Notes: generated from the letters alone by a model not told the origin. DNA of 64,000 nucleotides from Paragonimus skrjabini miyazakii (GCA_014338405.1 JTDE01000714.1:65571-129570); one strand, 5' to 3'; positions 9,090-21,721 are shown, numbered from the stretch's first letter. A program made the numbers and translations.

Positions 9090-12000
9090 GATTTAAACCA
9101 CCCATATTCTAAATAGACTATTTGGTAGGTTTTTATTTTACATAAAAGTTTGTGTCCCCATTTTTATGCGAGCACATTCCACACAAACCCAATAAATACA
9201 TGCAAGTATACAGAACAAACGTGACCAAATGGGAGGACAAATCCGGCGAGGTCAGCAATTTGTACCATCAAAAGATGATAGAATCTATTGCTACAGTTAA
9301 TCATGGATTTTTCAGCATATTTAGGCAAACCGTATATCCATATTCGAAACATGAGTTATCCTAAAGGCAATCTGACACACCGTAGATATGTTGCAAGACA
9401 GACCAACTACATCGTCGAAGAATTACAGCCCGAGAGAGGTGTTTGAACATGGATTGAATGAGAAACCGATTCTATTCGAGGAGTCATGGTACTGTGGGTT
9501 ACACTATATATAGTGTCACGCCTATATGTGCTATGAACTTATTTACACCATGGATGATTTTGGGCTCATTCAGGGTATTACCCCAATCGTAATGTGCGGG
9601 TCTTCACTCGACTATGAGCAGGCGTATACATCTTGCCAGCCTGGTGGGTAATCACCTAGAACTATCCAACGTACCCATTTAATCAAACATCTCGTACCGC
9701 TCAGACATTTTTCCATTGCAATGACAGCAAACTGTTTGGAAACCGTATCACGTTCTCTGAGGTTACTCAACCAAATCACAAGTATTATTAATGAAACTAA
9801 ATAAACACGCAGAAGCAAAACGTCTGTAGCTTTGTAGAGCGGATGTGAGTGCTACAAGCAGAAATTAACAAGGTCTTTATGATTATGAGTAATACATAAG
9901 TTATTATACGTTTGGTGATTGCAAATGATAAATTTCGATCAATGCGTTGACATCAGTCCGATGATTGTTAAGATAGCTCCATAAGAAACAGAATATAGAT
10001 ACACACCGTTAACTGATACACACAGTGTGCAAACGATTGTACTCATGGTTCACGACAGCGATGGTGAGAATGCACCATTTCCACATAGTAGCTGTAATCC
10101 AGAAGTCTTATGGAACAATCATTCGGGCAATAACACGAAGCTTAATAATTGAATTAAACAAATGAGTTGTTCTGTTCGTTTGTTTTCTACGAAATGACTT
10201 TTACAGCCTTACGGTTACAGGTTCGCCTCTCCTCATTTCCTTCAAGTAAAGTTTAGTGAAGTCACCAGTACAGTTGTTTAGTCGAATTTGACAGAAATCT
10301 TCTCTTCTCAAAACTTTATTTTAGAGGGCTAACTACTCGTACACGCTGAACAGGCGTTTCTGTTAAGCTAGCCTACTGGAAGCAAGTCGGATCAGGTACA
10401 TGATATATAGATGCTGTTTAGGCTGTTTGCCTTAAGAAAAACCAATATACCGTGGTTCCTCTTTACAAAAGGCATCAGTGGAATACAAAAAGTTCGTTCT
10501 TCTGCATCATTTGTGAAATACCGATTGCTACTGTAGGCTCGATCGTCAACGCTATCCGAACCTGGATGTATGAAGCAGCAGTCCGCGTAACGCACAAGGT
10601 TCTTTCGGTTTCCGGAACCACGTGTAAGGATCATTTAGCCAACTAAGTAAAAATTGCAACGGATATTGATTTGATTTTGACAAGCTTACATCTGAGGTTG
10701 TCAGTACAGTTTACTCATTTCACCAAAAATGTTTGTATCTTTGCTGTTCCCAGTTAAATTCTCCTGCTTCTAACATCTAAGTTGATTAGGCGTGCATCAG
10801 CGAAAGATTAAATCACATAGGTGATTCACAGACCTCTAAAATTGTGGTGAAATACTAAGTGATTGAAAACAAATTGTGCGCATTCAAAAGACGGTCAAAG
10901 AAAACCCCGCATCTTACGCACACAAAACCGGCATTAATTTTGCGACGATTCTATAAGGATGCAACTGTTCCTCCTTCTTTGAATCTTCTTCTCATTTGCT
11001 CCTACTCACCACTTTATATTCTTAGGAGAATTTTACTTTTGCGCACAAAATAGCAATTGGTCTAAATTCTTCGTGTGACCATTGCGGCAGATCATGTTGA
11101 TCAGAAATAACTGACAAAGTTTTTGTAACCACGTTTTTTAACTAATTCAGCTTAACGTACTACAATTGGCATTCCATTTGGACGTATATCGTCGGAATTT
11201 TGTCATACTCTCAAACAAGTTGTTACCACAGTTACTGTATTGTTGAAGTAGTACCCAAAATGTATTGATTTTTGAACGAGGAATAAATAGAGTTGAGGTG
11301 ATGAAAATTTCTCGTTCGGGAGTTAATTTTCATTACCGTTTGCGTTTTCTGAGTCTGTCGCAAGGACCATAGGTCAAAATATTGTGACGTCTCTTTACAC
11401 GACTATTGTTGATGACACGCTATACCGAGTTGGAAAATCTTCACCCAAATCCTGAATTTAATGACTCCTTCAATTACACTTTCAAAGGAGATTTAGATGA
11501 AGCTGTTGTTATATCCCTCATAATCGGATGATAATGTGATACGAGCGCGTTGTCAGTAAACTGTACTGGGGAAGAAAACGTCAGTTTATCAGAGTGTCCA
11601 ATACCAGTGGACAATGAATCATTCTGGAGCTGAGTTCTACTAGACATTTACATTCTGAAACCTGTGGGGCTGAGATAGAATTATGATGGAGAGGCCTACA
11701 ATGTGACCTGTCTCTGACGAGCGTGATTGCATAGAACTTACCAGTTGATTCTGTGGCAACCACAAAGTTGGGCAGTGTTCACTGCGTTAAAATCTTAATT
11801 TCTAGGCAGCTGTTTACAAGAAGGCCTGTAGTCTTAATACTCGGAAACTAAACCCTTAAACTTGCAGCCCCTCGTAGTAGACATAAATTACTGGTGACTA
11901 TTTTCTCTAAGTGTCGAACGAAGTTAACTTCGACTACCTGTTATACATTGAGAATAGCACTAGCTTAGCTCTACTAAGAGGACAGCGAATTGTTTGAGCC

Positions 12001-14660
12001 GCTTCGCGCTCCCGGTATCCCTTGTTTCGAAGCTTTCAAATATTTCCCTGTTTTGGCTGGTCAATCTGTAAATTTGTGACGCAGGGTTAAGTTGTGAAAC
12101 CTTTGGAAAAAGGCTTGGACTTAGAATTTCCAGTCAGGGAAGTTCTTAGAATAGGAAAGTAGGTAGAGACTCTTAGTTTGGTAACAGTGACGTAGAAATT
12201 CTAATGCCTGTAACGATGAAACTTATCGACTACGGATTTTCATTATGAACGGTGAAAGATCAAGTACTGATCACCGTTCTAACTTCATGAAAACTCCTCA
12301 ACTAACCAGTTAGTTGTCACGTCCATGGCGACCAATTTTTCGGTCTGAAAATTTACTAGTTCCGTAATGAATAGAACAAAACAGTAGGGAACCCATTACG
12401 AAAACGCGCGGATAGTTGATGTTCAAAGATGTCAAATGTGATAATTGACTCCCCATCGGGGTATTACAAACTCACCCCGAATTACGTAAGCTTATAATGA
12501 ATTTTCTTACCACATTGAAATAATCATTCTTATTCGCAGGCTTCTGTTTTCTCTTTCTTTTTAATCATGAATTGCAAACAGCTAATCTGTGAATCGGAAG
12601 TTTCTTATGAATGTAAGCTTATACATGATATGCATTATTCCGAAGAATAACATTGAGTAAACTTGAAGACTAGTTAAGGAAAAACTGTTGGTCAACAGTT
12701 TCCAACACAAACGGTAATGTTTATGGGTAGTTTGGTTAATACAATGACATAATTTCTAATGAAGATCGGTGATGTCAATTTCGTGGGGAAACTGTTCCGC
12801 TAATTCCAGTCTCACTTGTGGTATTTACATTACTCTCAGTTGGTTGTATTCTTTAACACATTATCATCAGATGTGCGAATGCCTCACCGTTTGCTCCATC
12901 ACAAACCGTTGTAAACCAAATGAGGTTAACAGCTTAATCAAGGTCTTGTTTAACTAGATCTTTGTTCTTTTCTCCTAACGGCGCGAAGGCTCGGTTTTTA
13001 ACGCAGTGATTGCAGATACCAGACCGGGCAATGAAACAAGTGGTAATTGAGTCAAACAGTGAGAGTCAGTAGCAAGTGATTATGAGATGTTCAAACTATG
13101 GAAAATTTCTGTGAGAGACCGAAATATCGGGTTGACAAACAACTGAATAACTATTAAAATCCTTCTTACAACTATAAACTTCGACTTATGACAAACAAAA
13201 ACGTTGTACTGTCTACGCTTGTATACAAAACTACTAGATCTGTTGGTCACAGTCAGTAAACACAACAATTAATGACAACAAACAGCGGTTAACCCAAGTA
13301 AAGAGCCAGTTAGATAGGAAGCGAAAATTAGCTCTATAAAGAAGGATGTCGTTTATTGGCAATCTACAATCCCCTGCCTAAATAAATTCAATGAAATATG
13401 TAGTGGACTGATTAGTGCGTTTACGATGTGGTTGAACTGTTTAATACTGTAAGTGTAGAACAGACTTGTAGCTGCACACTGTAAGATATTGCAAATCTAC
13501 TTGACCAATCTGGTTTGTTGCACCGGCTCAGGATACAAGCTGTCGTTAGAAACATTGGTGGTTTAGAGCACCATCACCCTGGAGAGAATGCAAATATTCA
13601 CTCTGTCCGGCAATACATCAACACTATATCCCTTTTTATTTTCTTAATCAAATAATAGTTTTGTGATGTCTTTTTATAGAATGAATATCACGTTCAGTCT
13701 TAGTAAACTGATAATCATTTCCTCACTAAAGTGAACTATGATTCCATATATATGGTTGAGCGTAAAAGTTCACATTGATTTTTACTGAACGGACTGCAAT
13801 AAAATACAGAACTTGTACCAATGAATAACAAGTTGGGGTTATAAAGACATCTAGAAATTAAAGTGAACATCAGCTCACAAGCATTGAATTTGCAGTAGTA
13901 AATGACTCGATTAACATTGGTGACAATTGTTTTTGTGAATACCGAGGTAAATAAACGAGGGCGTCAAGGTACACGAACGCGACTGATCGCAAAGAATACC
14001 GGAGTTACGAAAGCCAGAAAAATGTATCGTGGATTAGGCGCCTCTCTGTTTCCTGATATATAGCAGACTGGACCATGCCTCGTTTAAGATGGAACGCATT
14101 AGTTATTAGATTGATAATTATTCTCTGTAGAGTTATACACGTGAATTAATATCTCAGCAACTCCTTTTTTCACTTCGTAGTAGATAATCGGTAGGCAATT
14201 TTTGACTGATTGAATACACAGGTCTTTTAAATGCAATGTTTTCACAAGCGCACATTTTTTTAATATCATCAAGTTTAACACATTTCTCATCACTGTCGTG
14301 AAAACGATCACCGTTGGCCTATTATCTTCTGATTTGTGGGGCTGTTTGTGAAGTATTTGTCTTATCACCTCGTCGTTGAGGCAGGTTAACCTAACTTGAA
14401 GGATCTTCGCAACTCAAAGTAGTACCTCGTAGGTTAGTGCAATACTCATTTGACTATAAATCTACCGTGAAACAACGAGCTAATTTGACTAATAAAGCGT
14501 GAGTTTTGAGTCGCCTTGTCTCCTTCGCTTAGTCAACAAAGCATTCTGGAACAAGTAAGCTTGGTTGTCGTCAGTGATACACAGTTTTCCTCTAAACTAG
14601 GCGCAATACCCAAAAGCTGTTGAGTAGAATGAGCACTAAAATTCCTAACCAATCTCCCTC
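9090..14660. other. Large minus-strand intron region, mostly unassigned
   Basis: About 5.5 kb between two Ig exons. The only notable coding candidate is 10392-10634 on the minus strand, entered separately. There is also a strong-looking donor at about 11738 (CAACTG|GTAAGT on the minus strand) whose short upstream exon I could not place in phase. The remainder is AT-rich and shows no repeat family recognised elsewhere in the window. Confidence 0.35.
10400..10634 (-). CDS. Candidate exon, unknown
   Basis: An open frame of about 78 codons on the minus strand with coding-like composition (for example CCFIHPGSDSVDDRAYSSN). It reaches a passable donor (TTTT|GTAAAG) in phase 0, the phase needed by the exon starting at 9083. 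An in-frame stop lies immediately upstream and no convincing acceptor was seen. It is either a missing Ig-gene exon or chance. Confidence 0.22.
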
Positions 14661-14662
14661 AC

Positions 14663-14836
14663 CTGGTGAATCCGTACGCTGTGCAAACCCAACTTGGCTG
14701 ACCGGTTCACCGCCCAGTTGTAGTCGTAGTTTCGGCAGAGGTTTCCCACCCCTAGCCACACATTCCACGTACGCTGATTCATCAACCACTAAGGATGTTT
14801 CATTTTCCAATTTGAGTCGTAAATCGAGAATGGGCG
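14663..14836 (-). CDS. Ig-superfamily protein exon (first half of an Ig domain)
   Basis: The 174-base exon lies between a pyrimidine-rich acceptor (ctgttctttcgtgtag) and a donor (CAG|GTGAGG), phase 1 to phase 1, which is the usual phase for Ig modules. It reads VVDESAYVECVARGGKPLP and then LRLQLGGEPVSQVGF: B strand with Cys, the G-x-P turn and the C strand of an I-set/C2 domain. Its 5' phase joins exactly to exon 19030-19243, where the split codon gives Thr, so the Ig domain before it runs directly into this one (VLVFTPILDLRL). Confidence 0.75.
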
Positions 14837-14968
14837 CTACACGAAAGAACAGACGAAAACAATGCAGTTAAACTATATTAGTTCATGTTTAAAAATGTAT
14901 GATGGTATGAGACTGGAGAACATTTTGAAAAAAAAACGGGGAAATTGTAGTCAACATATCTACAGGCT

Positions 14969-15165
14969 TGCAGAAAGAAGACATATGTTCCTATGTGTTG
15001 ATATTCCGTTTATTCTCATCACTCGTACTTGTGAAACATGCAGGTTATATAAGACAGAGTATTAGACATAGACAGGTTATGAACACGCATACATTCACAC
15101 CGACTAATATGTCATCAACACTATGGCTATCCGATTGGTTGCTTCAATCACTTTTGTGCACATAG
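14969..15165 (+). repeat. Left inverted terminal repeat of PLE copy 2
   Basis: About 197 bases, roughly 93% identical by eye to the reverse complement of 16331-16526. It ends at 'cttttgtgcacatag' before unrelated sequence. Confidence 0.9.
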
Positions 15166-15209
15166 CAACGACAGATAAATACATCAAACCGTGTTTTCCA
15201 GAAAGGTTG

Positions 15210-16348
15210 ATTCCGCCTTTACAAATGTTTCTTTTCGTGAAACAGTTGAAATTTCGTGATTTTAACTCTAAGCGAAACTGTGTTATAGGTATTCCGCTCG
15301 AATGACTGAAAGTTCTCACCTTGCTGAGTCCAAAATCATTTGGTTTACTTTTGAGTGACTTCGTTATAGGCAATTGCATGGAGTGACTATGGATAGTCTG
15401 TTAGGCCCAGCATTAGGTGATATTTTTTGGGGACTGATAGAACGACAATTCCTAGGTAGTATTACCAAAGCCGCAATTTACAAACGATATGTTTATGATG
15501 TTTTAGTTTTTATCATTGTTGACCAGTTTGGTCTGTTTCAACATTCTTCATTCTATCCACCCAAATCTATCGTTCTCTCACAAAAAGGAATCAAACGATA
15601 GCTTAGTTTTATCAGATACACTCATCACCAGGCATAAACGTGGGACAATACAACGATCGGTCCATCGTAAATCAACATAGGGTAGACAGTATCTTCAGTT
15701 TTCCAGCTTTGTCTCAATAGCATACAAGCAGTGAAGACCCTATTTCATAGAGCCAGGCGGATTTGCACCCCTGNNNNNNNNNNNNNNNNNNNNNNNNNNN
15801 NNNNNNNNNNNNNNNNNNNNNNNNNNNNNNNNNNNNNNNNNNNNNNNNNNNNNNNNNNNNNNNNNNNNNNNNNGCTAAGAAATACGTTGCTGGATAATTT
15901 GGCCAACGACATCAAGCATAAATTAAAGTCTGCACTACTACGCATGAATGCGGCTGTCCAATTACGTTTAGTTTAAATCACTAAAGGAAGATTCCTTTAA
16001 AATAGCGAACGAAGTTTGTCTAACTACTCTGTCTCCCATGTTGTCTACTAGTTCACTTGCAGTTTCAGTGTCGTTTACTTAGGCAGAACAGATCAAAAAC
16101 TATCGCAGATAATAGCCAAATACATCCTGAACGATTTGAAACAACTGGTGACACAGCAATCTCAAATCGTTGAACTCATTGCTAGAAATCCGGCATCATC
16201 GATTGTTAAACGCCTTATGATTACAGGTCACCAAGTTGACTCACTTAGCTCGTTTACTATATTGTCACTATATTGTCCAAAGCTACTGGCATCTAGCAGT
16301 GGCGTGTTGATCGGAACTCACAAGTCAGTACTATGTGCACAAAAGTGA
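15210..16348 (+). pseudogene. PLE RT/GIY-YIG remnant, copy 2
   Basis: Discontinuous reading frames spell an RT palm (HGVTMDSLLGPALGDIF, KRYVYDVLV) with the catalytic first Asp of YVDD replaced by Tyr. They continue with the PLE connector LSFLDTLITRHKRG and an endonuclease C-terminal half (VYLGRTDQKLSQI and SSIVKRLMITGHQVDS). A 100-N gap removes the middle. It is certainly inactive. Confidence 0.8.
15774..15873. other. Assembly gap (100 N)
   Basis: Exactly 100 N, the usual placeholder for a gap of unknown size. It lies inside PLE copy 2, so repeat collapse or a scaffold join is likely. Confidence 0.99.
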
Positions 16349-16526
16349 TTGAAGCAACCAATCGGACAGCGATGGTGTTGATGACATATTACTCGGTGTG
16401 AATGTATGCATGTTCATAACCTGTCTATGTCTAATTCTCTGTCTTATATAACCTGCATGTTTCACAAGTACGAGTGATGAGAATAAACGGAACATCAACA
16501 TATAGGAACATATGTCTACTGTCTGC
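16331..16526 (-). repeat. Right inverted terminal repeat of PLE copy 2
   Basis: The inverted partner of 14969-15165. Its inner edge overlaps the last codons of the endonuclease remnant (..VLCAQK then stop at 16348), so the repeat begins inside the coding end. Confidence 0.9.
16474..16493 (+). ncRNA. Hammerhead-like core in PLE copy 2
   Basis: GTGATGAGAATAAACGGAAC in the right terminal repeat aligns with CCGATGAGAAATACCGAAAA of copy 1, although the rest of the repeats differ. Read against CUGAUGA..GAAA it has one change in each conserved box. Confidence 0.35.
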
Positions 16527-17443
16527 ACGTATGAAGTTATTGAACGGAACCCAATGTTTCAAGCCAAATATCTTGTAAAAGTTTTGAATGCATTTGAAAG
16601 TTAGTCAACAGCTGAATAACTTGTGTCCATTATAAAATCAGCCGGATGCGTGTATCAAATGAAACTTCATAGAAAGCTAGAAACCAAGTAAAGTTACATG
16701 TATTCTCATTAGTTATTCAAACTGACTGCGTCCTATATTTTGTACCGCTTATTTTCAATTACTCATTCAGGTGACATATCTTTCCCAAGGTGATTAGTGA
16801 TCGTTCGCCTCAAACGTTTACTTGTTTGCACATGCGTTTGAATGTATGGTTGAAAATAATAAGTAGACTAGAGATTAAGCATACATCTAACATGATGCTC
16901 CCATCTAGTATCAAGATAGAATTCGCCCGTAAGACTCTAGAATCTACTTGGGTAAATCCCGCGGACCTAAATGTTTCTCTTGAAAGTGGACCATTCATTA
17001 GGACGCAGTGTCATGCTGTGGCAACCAATTCCTTGCCTAACAGTTAACATTAGTAAAATTAACTGATAAACAACTGTGATCCATAGATTCATAGTATGTT
17101 CGCAAACTGAATTGTGCGTCATCGATTGATGGACTCTACATGTCGTTTGCAGCCTGGCATGTCTAATTGATGGTCATTTCGGACTCGCTAGCGGGTGCTC
17201 AGTTGTGCCTAATTTAAAAAAACACCTACCGTTTGGGTTATTATATTGATTAAATATTTGTCTGTTCATACTGAGTGGAAGTAAACTACTCGTATTTCGA
17301 ATTTGTTGAAATCCTTGACGACATACATTTTGTCATTGGACCATTGGCTACCAAAGGATGTTTGACAATGGCTTCGTAGAGTAAATCAAATAAAATTTGT
17401 TTTGTAAACACAATAGATCGACAGTTAAACTGTCTGTAATATA

Positions 17444-18003
17444 CTGCGAAAGAATGGCTATCCCGATCAGTTTACAACTCGCAACATGGTCTCAGCAGAC
17501 TTCGTGACCACAGTTGAGATGAAGGTACTATTTACTCGTCTGTCTTTCCAGAGGAGATATCGCAGCACAGAGTCAGTTGTAGGCTTCATCAAACTCTCGG
17601 ACGCACATTCCCGGCAGAGACATTGTGCAATTAGTTCACCATATCAACTCTGTTGACTTTGGGCTCGAAAGACAAACTGCCTACCCTCGACCGATCCATG
17701 CTATTTTACTCGTTCTCTTTCTGTCGTACAGCGGAATACGTTGATCACACAACCAGATGTCTATCCAAACGGACCAAATGGCCTCACTCGGCCTGGCTCG
17801 TAACCATGGTAACCGTATCTACCAACTGCACCATTGTAGCGCATTTAACTGATACAGTCCATCGGATAGACCCAAAGAAAACTTTTCCCATTATATACAG
17901 AGTTCTGTTTGATCAGCCAAAAATGGTCAGATAACGGATGTCAGTCACCCCCGAAGCTATCGTCATTCAGACACGAAATTCAGTTCTCAGTTCACACAAT
18001 TAG
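17444..18003 (+). mobile_element. PLE 3' fragment (copy 3): endonuclease region
   Basis: The fragment begins with the PLE linker LRKNGYPDQF at 17444 and continues through VLFTRLSFQ. It then reads an endonuclease half with AEYVDHTTRCLSKR (a decayed YVGRT), TIVAHLTDTVHRIDPKKTF near 17832 and RVLFDQPKMVR, ending near AIVIQTRNSVL at 17960-17995. Several stops and shifts are present. No RT part was found upstream, so it is 5'-truncated. It lies only about 0.9 kb from copy 2 in the same orientation but is from another lineage. Confidence 0.75.
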
Positions 18004-18009
18004 CTACCA

Positions 18010-19020
18010 TGGCCGAAGATCGCAGTAGAGGCTCTCGTGTGTACGGGTACAACACCCCTAATTTTGGGTAGTACATTCTCACCCACATCCACACTGACAG
18101 TTGGCGTCTGTTACAGGACATAAACCTGTCTCGTGTCTAGATTGTCAAGCGCCGGATATTGGGATTGATGCTGTTTTTCTTTTAGTCTGGCTAGTTAAAC
18201 GGTCTAGCCTGTTTATTCTCATTAAAATATCGTATATAATTTTATTGATCTGATAATGAATAGTCGAAAATATTTGTTTGTCACATGGTTTCTTAATTTC
18301 ATCATTCATATTAGTATTTTAAACTCTAATCATCTTTTTGGCCTAGGTCAATTTCACAGTTAACTACCAGTTATCACATAGGTGAGGAACTCACCCTTAG
18401 ATTGAAACTAGTCTTCATTCTGTTTGACACAACGTGACCGCTTAGGTTGCTGTAACTTCTAATCGACTGTGGCCATCAATGGACATGGTGCAACAGTCTT
18501 GCTAGAGCTAGGATATTTTGGTACTTACGGTTACATTTAATTAAGGTGTACCAATGCACATTGCACCGGTCAGTTGACTCACTTTGTGAACCAAGTATGG
18601 CAAATGTTCAATCTCGCATAATATGGAGCTCTTTTGTTTGTCTGCAATAGTTATCTGCTGGCTGAATTTACCCACCACGGGATAACAACCAGTATGCAGA
18701 AGTGTAAAACCCAAATTTTAACATTAAAAGAGAAAATAGAACTGCATAAGCTATGCTGAATAAAGGAAGAATATTTGATTAATACTTACAAAATACATCG
18801 CATGAAGCTTACTGAACATTAATTGGATTCATCCCATGCATCTGCTCACTATACTAGTTTCTAACCCGGGAAGAAAAACCTGCGGAATACGGCTTGGGAA
18901 TTTATAACTAGCACATTTCAGGATGTGATTCTAAAGATTTACATTACAGTCTTTTAACTAAGCGCCAATAACCAATTATTTTGTTTCCTAAGTCGAGTAT
19001 CTCGAGTTAAAACAGTGAAC
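18010..19020. other. Intron sequence, unassigned
   Basis: AT-rich sequence between PLE copy 3 and the Ig exon at 19030. No gene or repeat family was recognised. Confidence 0.35.
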
Positions 19021-19029
19021 AAAACTCAC

Positions 19030-19243
19030 TGAATACTAACACTGTTGCAGAGGCTATTTCGCCATCCGAATTCGCATGGACCGTTTTGCACGTGTATTGC
19101 CCCGTTTGTTCGTATTGTGCGTCATTGATTGCCAAATGACAAACCGGTCGATTTGACTGTCTACCGATAAACAACTTGAACTTCATGCTGCTAATAGAAG
19201 AGCTGGTTGTATTGGATTGAAACAAACAACTGCCAATCTTTTG
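19030..19243 (-). CDS. Ig-superfamily protein exon (Ig domain C-terminal two thirds)
   Basis: The 214-base exon runs from an excellent acceptor (ttttcttctccag) to a donor (TTCA|GTGAGTT), phase 0 to phase 1. The translation contains CHLAINDAQYEQTGQYTC, the canonical E-F strands of an Ig domain (L-x-I-x-x-A, then x-x-G-x-Y-x-C), followed by DGEIASATVLVF, the G strand. It joins exon 14663-14836 in phase and can join the 60-base exon 21477-21536 upstream, which would supply a GG-L-x-L B-strand start. The protein is probably a secreted or membrane adhesion molecule on the cell surface. Confidence 0.8.
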
Positions 19244-19249
19244 CTGGAG

Positions 19250-21470
19250 AAGAAAATGTTTTGCAGTTTTTAATAAAACACGAGTTAAGGGGGGAAACAA
19301 CTCATACGTTAAATAAATGAATATCGGTTGCATCATTAAAATAGTCGTATTCTACTCAGTGGTTTAAGGACAGCAGCAATATTAAATCGCCAAACATTCC
19401 ACTTACAATCAGAAATCGCTCACATTCTAAGATAACACAAATAGTGCCCAAATCTGAAGCAAGTCGAGCCATCGAGGTTACGCACAGGGTAATAATGAAT
19501 TGAACATATATTAACACTTTATTCTGTGTGACTTTCTATATGGTCGGTGCACATTGTTTGAGTTGAAACTGTCGCAGTAGTCAACAAGATTCAGTTGCAG
19601 GTCTCATGGAACAGAGCTTCGACTTGGAATTTTATGCTACTTAACTACGCCAATGAGTAATACTCCACGGAGCGAATATAACGGATCACGTATCAGTATA
19701 AATGACAATCCATGGCGTTCTGAAGACAGAAATCAAACGACAGCCCTGCTAAACAATCGTGTGTTTGGGTTAGATTAAATCGTTATCTCCGGTTAATAGA
19801 TTCAGTTTGTCATGCGAATGAGTTTGCAAAGTTGACTGATGCATGTTTATAAATATCGTGGTTTCTATCCTGAGTAACAACTTTCCCGACCATTTGGCTT
19901 TTTGTGAGCCTATTACCGAAAAACCAATTGCCCAAACACATGTCTAAACGGTAACCAAACTGGTCAGGTTAATTTTTAAAACTTTGAGTGACTTACTAGA
20001 CACAAAAGTCAGCACATAAACGCTGTTCGGAAGCATTAAGGTAATCTGCAATCATTTTGTGTGGATGGATAACGTTTATGAACCAAAATATGTTTCACGA
20101 TTTAAATTATTCTCTGCTGTTCTACTTAGTCCAATAAATTCCGCAGAAATAATGTTTCACTAAAATATGCTTACACGGCTGGTAACCCAGTGGTAAAAGT
20201 GAATATTGGAAGACGAGGATATCTGCCGATTAGAAACATTGGGTGTGCAAGTAAGATTAAACAATAAACGCCTGTAAGACAGTTACTGCGTTGACTAATA
20301 TTTAGCCCAGACTACAGCTCACTGATAGGTTTGGATCGTAATCCATAAAAGATGGTGTTAATTAATGACCTCCTCAAAAATTGAAACTCAGGTGATCATC
20401 CGGTAGGTAGTTAAACGATGGAAAAATGTTGGTAACGTTGTGTGAAATATTTCCGATAGAAATCCACTGGCTCTAACTGTGCGTTCGGTAAAGTATTCGT
20501 GTTGTGGTCTATAGAAACAGTGAACTGAAAATTTACCTTCATTTTCGTTGAAACTAAAATACATTTAAGATCAGCTACCAACAATAACAATCAGAAATTG
20601 AGAATAAAACCCATGTCGAATTTATGGTACGTAAGTTAATTTAACGCTGCTTGAAGAGATGTCCACTTTAAAATAACCCCAATTAGACGTAAACATAACC
20701 GTTAATAAAATGAACCCAAGTAAAGGACGTTAAGAAAATTGCATTAAATGTATTGCACACTTGTCATTTTTTCTGACAAGCGCGCACACCTGCATAAGCA
20801 TAGAATTGGACGGCAAGAATGTACATATGCAGTTGTTTCCGGAATTCTCAGGAAATCTATAAAATAACTGAGCACTATACACGCTTTGTGAAAAAGGTAG
20901 CAATAGGTTGATTCAGATCACAGCCTCATCGTGGTCTGACTATTCCATCGAAGGGACACAAAGTGTTATCCTTCGTTGGCTGATGGGTTTTCGTCAAAGA
21001 AGTATAACTAAACATTTTATGTAATCTGCTCAAACATAAATGAATTGTTATAGCATTGTACTTCGTTGGTTATCTTGGATGTGCACATGCCTTTAGCGGT
21101 AATTGGCTTATACCGGTAAAAGGCCTTATTAAAGATAGCCATAATATGACGAATCAGGAGACTACCTTTGGAAAGTGAGGTACTTGGATAGTGGGGCGTA
21201 TACTGGACAGGCTTCATAGGATATGCAATGTACTTAAATCTTGGACTTCAGTGGAAATCACACAGGTGTGTGGATTTTTGCAACAAACAGTGGAATGTCC
21301 TTCCCAGCTAACCATAACAATTCTATCATGGTGTGTGAGCCTTTACAAGGAAAGTTATCTCCAATACATAAAATCAAATCAACCCATATGTTGTTTTTAG
21401 TAAAACATACATTTGCTGATCAATACTTTTAAATTATAACAACGCCGCTATTTCAGAAACTAGATTTACT
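19250..21470. other. Intron between Ig exons, unassigned
   Basis: About 2.2 kb with no recognised gene. A tRNA-like stretch at about 20177-20260 ('ggctggtaacccagtggtaa') has a weak A-box look but no convincing B box. Confidence 0.35.
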
Positions 21471-21476
21471 GCTCAC

Positions 21477-21536
21477 CAAATGCAATCCTCCGGGCTGAAG
21501 ATTCATTAATATATTTTTCTCAAATTCAACACTAAT
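21477..21536 (-). CDS. Short Ig-superfamily exon (candidate)
   Basis: A 60-base, 20-codon exon with an excellent acceptor (gatttctctcttcag) and a good donor (TTTG|GTGAGC), phase 0 at both ends. It encodes ISVEFEKNILMNLQPGGLHL. Joined in frame to exon 19030-19243 it completes the N-terminal strands of that Ig domain: a hydrophobic A' strand, the GG turn, then a B strand carrying Cys in the next exon. Splice signals and phase fit well. The protein similarity is weak because the exon is so short. Confidence 0.5.
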
Positions 21537-21721
21537 CTGAAGAGAGAAATCAGAAACAATCTTTTGCACAAAGTACCTTTCGAGCACATTTCGCTGCATC
21601 TCACCAGGTACATACTGCAGCCTGTGGGTATATACTACAAAGTTCAATGAACATTGCGAAGCCAAACGACAAATTAAACAACGACACAAACACACATCTA
21701 TACACCTTAGTTACCAGGGCA

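Larger units (their letters stand above)
14969..16526 (+). mobile_element. Decayed Penelope-like element with ~197-bp inverted terminal repeats (PLE copy 2)
   Basis: A plus-orientation PLE about 1.56 kb long including a 100-N gap. Inverted repeats at 14969-15165 and 16331-16526 frame degraded RT and endonuclease sequence. Recognisable pieces include FTNVSFRETVE near 15216, the block HGVTMDSLLGPALGDIF at 15377, KRYVYDVLVF (decayed YVDD) near 15481, LSFLDTLITRHKRGTIQRSV near 15600, and the endonuclease part SSIVKRLMITGHQVDS near 16197. The N-terminal third is missing, and stops and frameshifts are frequent. The terminal-repeat sequence is unrelated to that of copy 1 except for the hammerhead-like motif. 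The element sits in the intron between Ig exons 14663-14836 and 19030-19243. Confidence 0.82.

Noticed and set aside
14969..16526. A DNA transposon with long terminal inverted repeats
   Set aside because: The interior reads as PLE reverse transcriptase and GIY-YIG endonuclease, and the right repeat overlaps the endonuclease end. No transposase is present.
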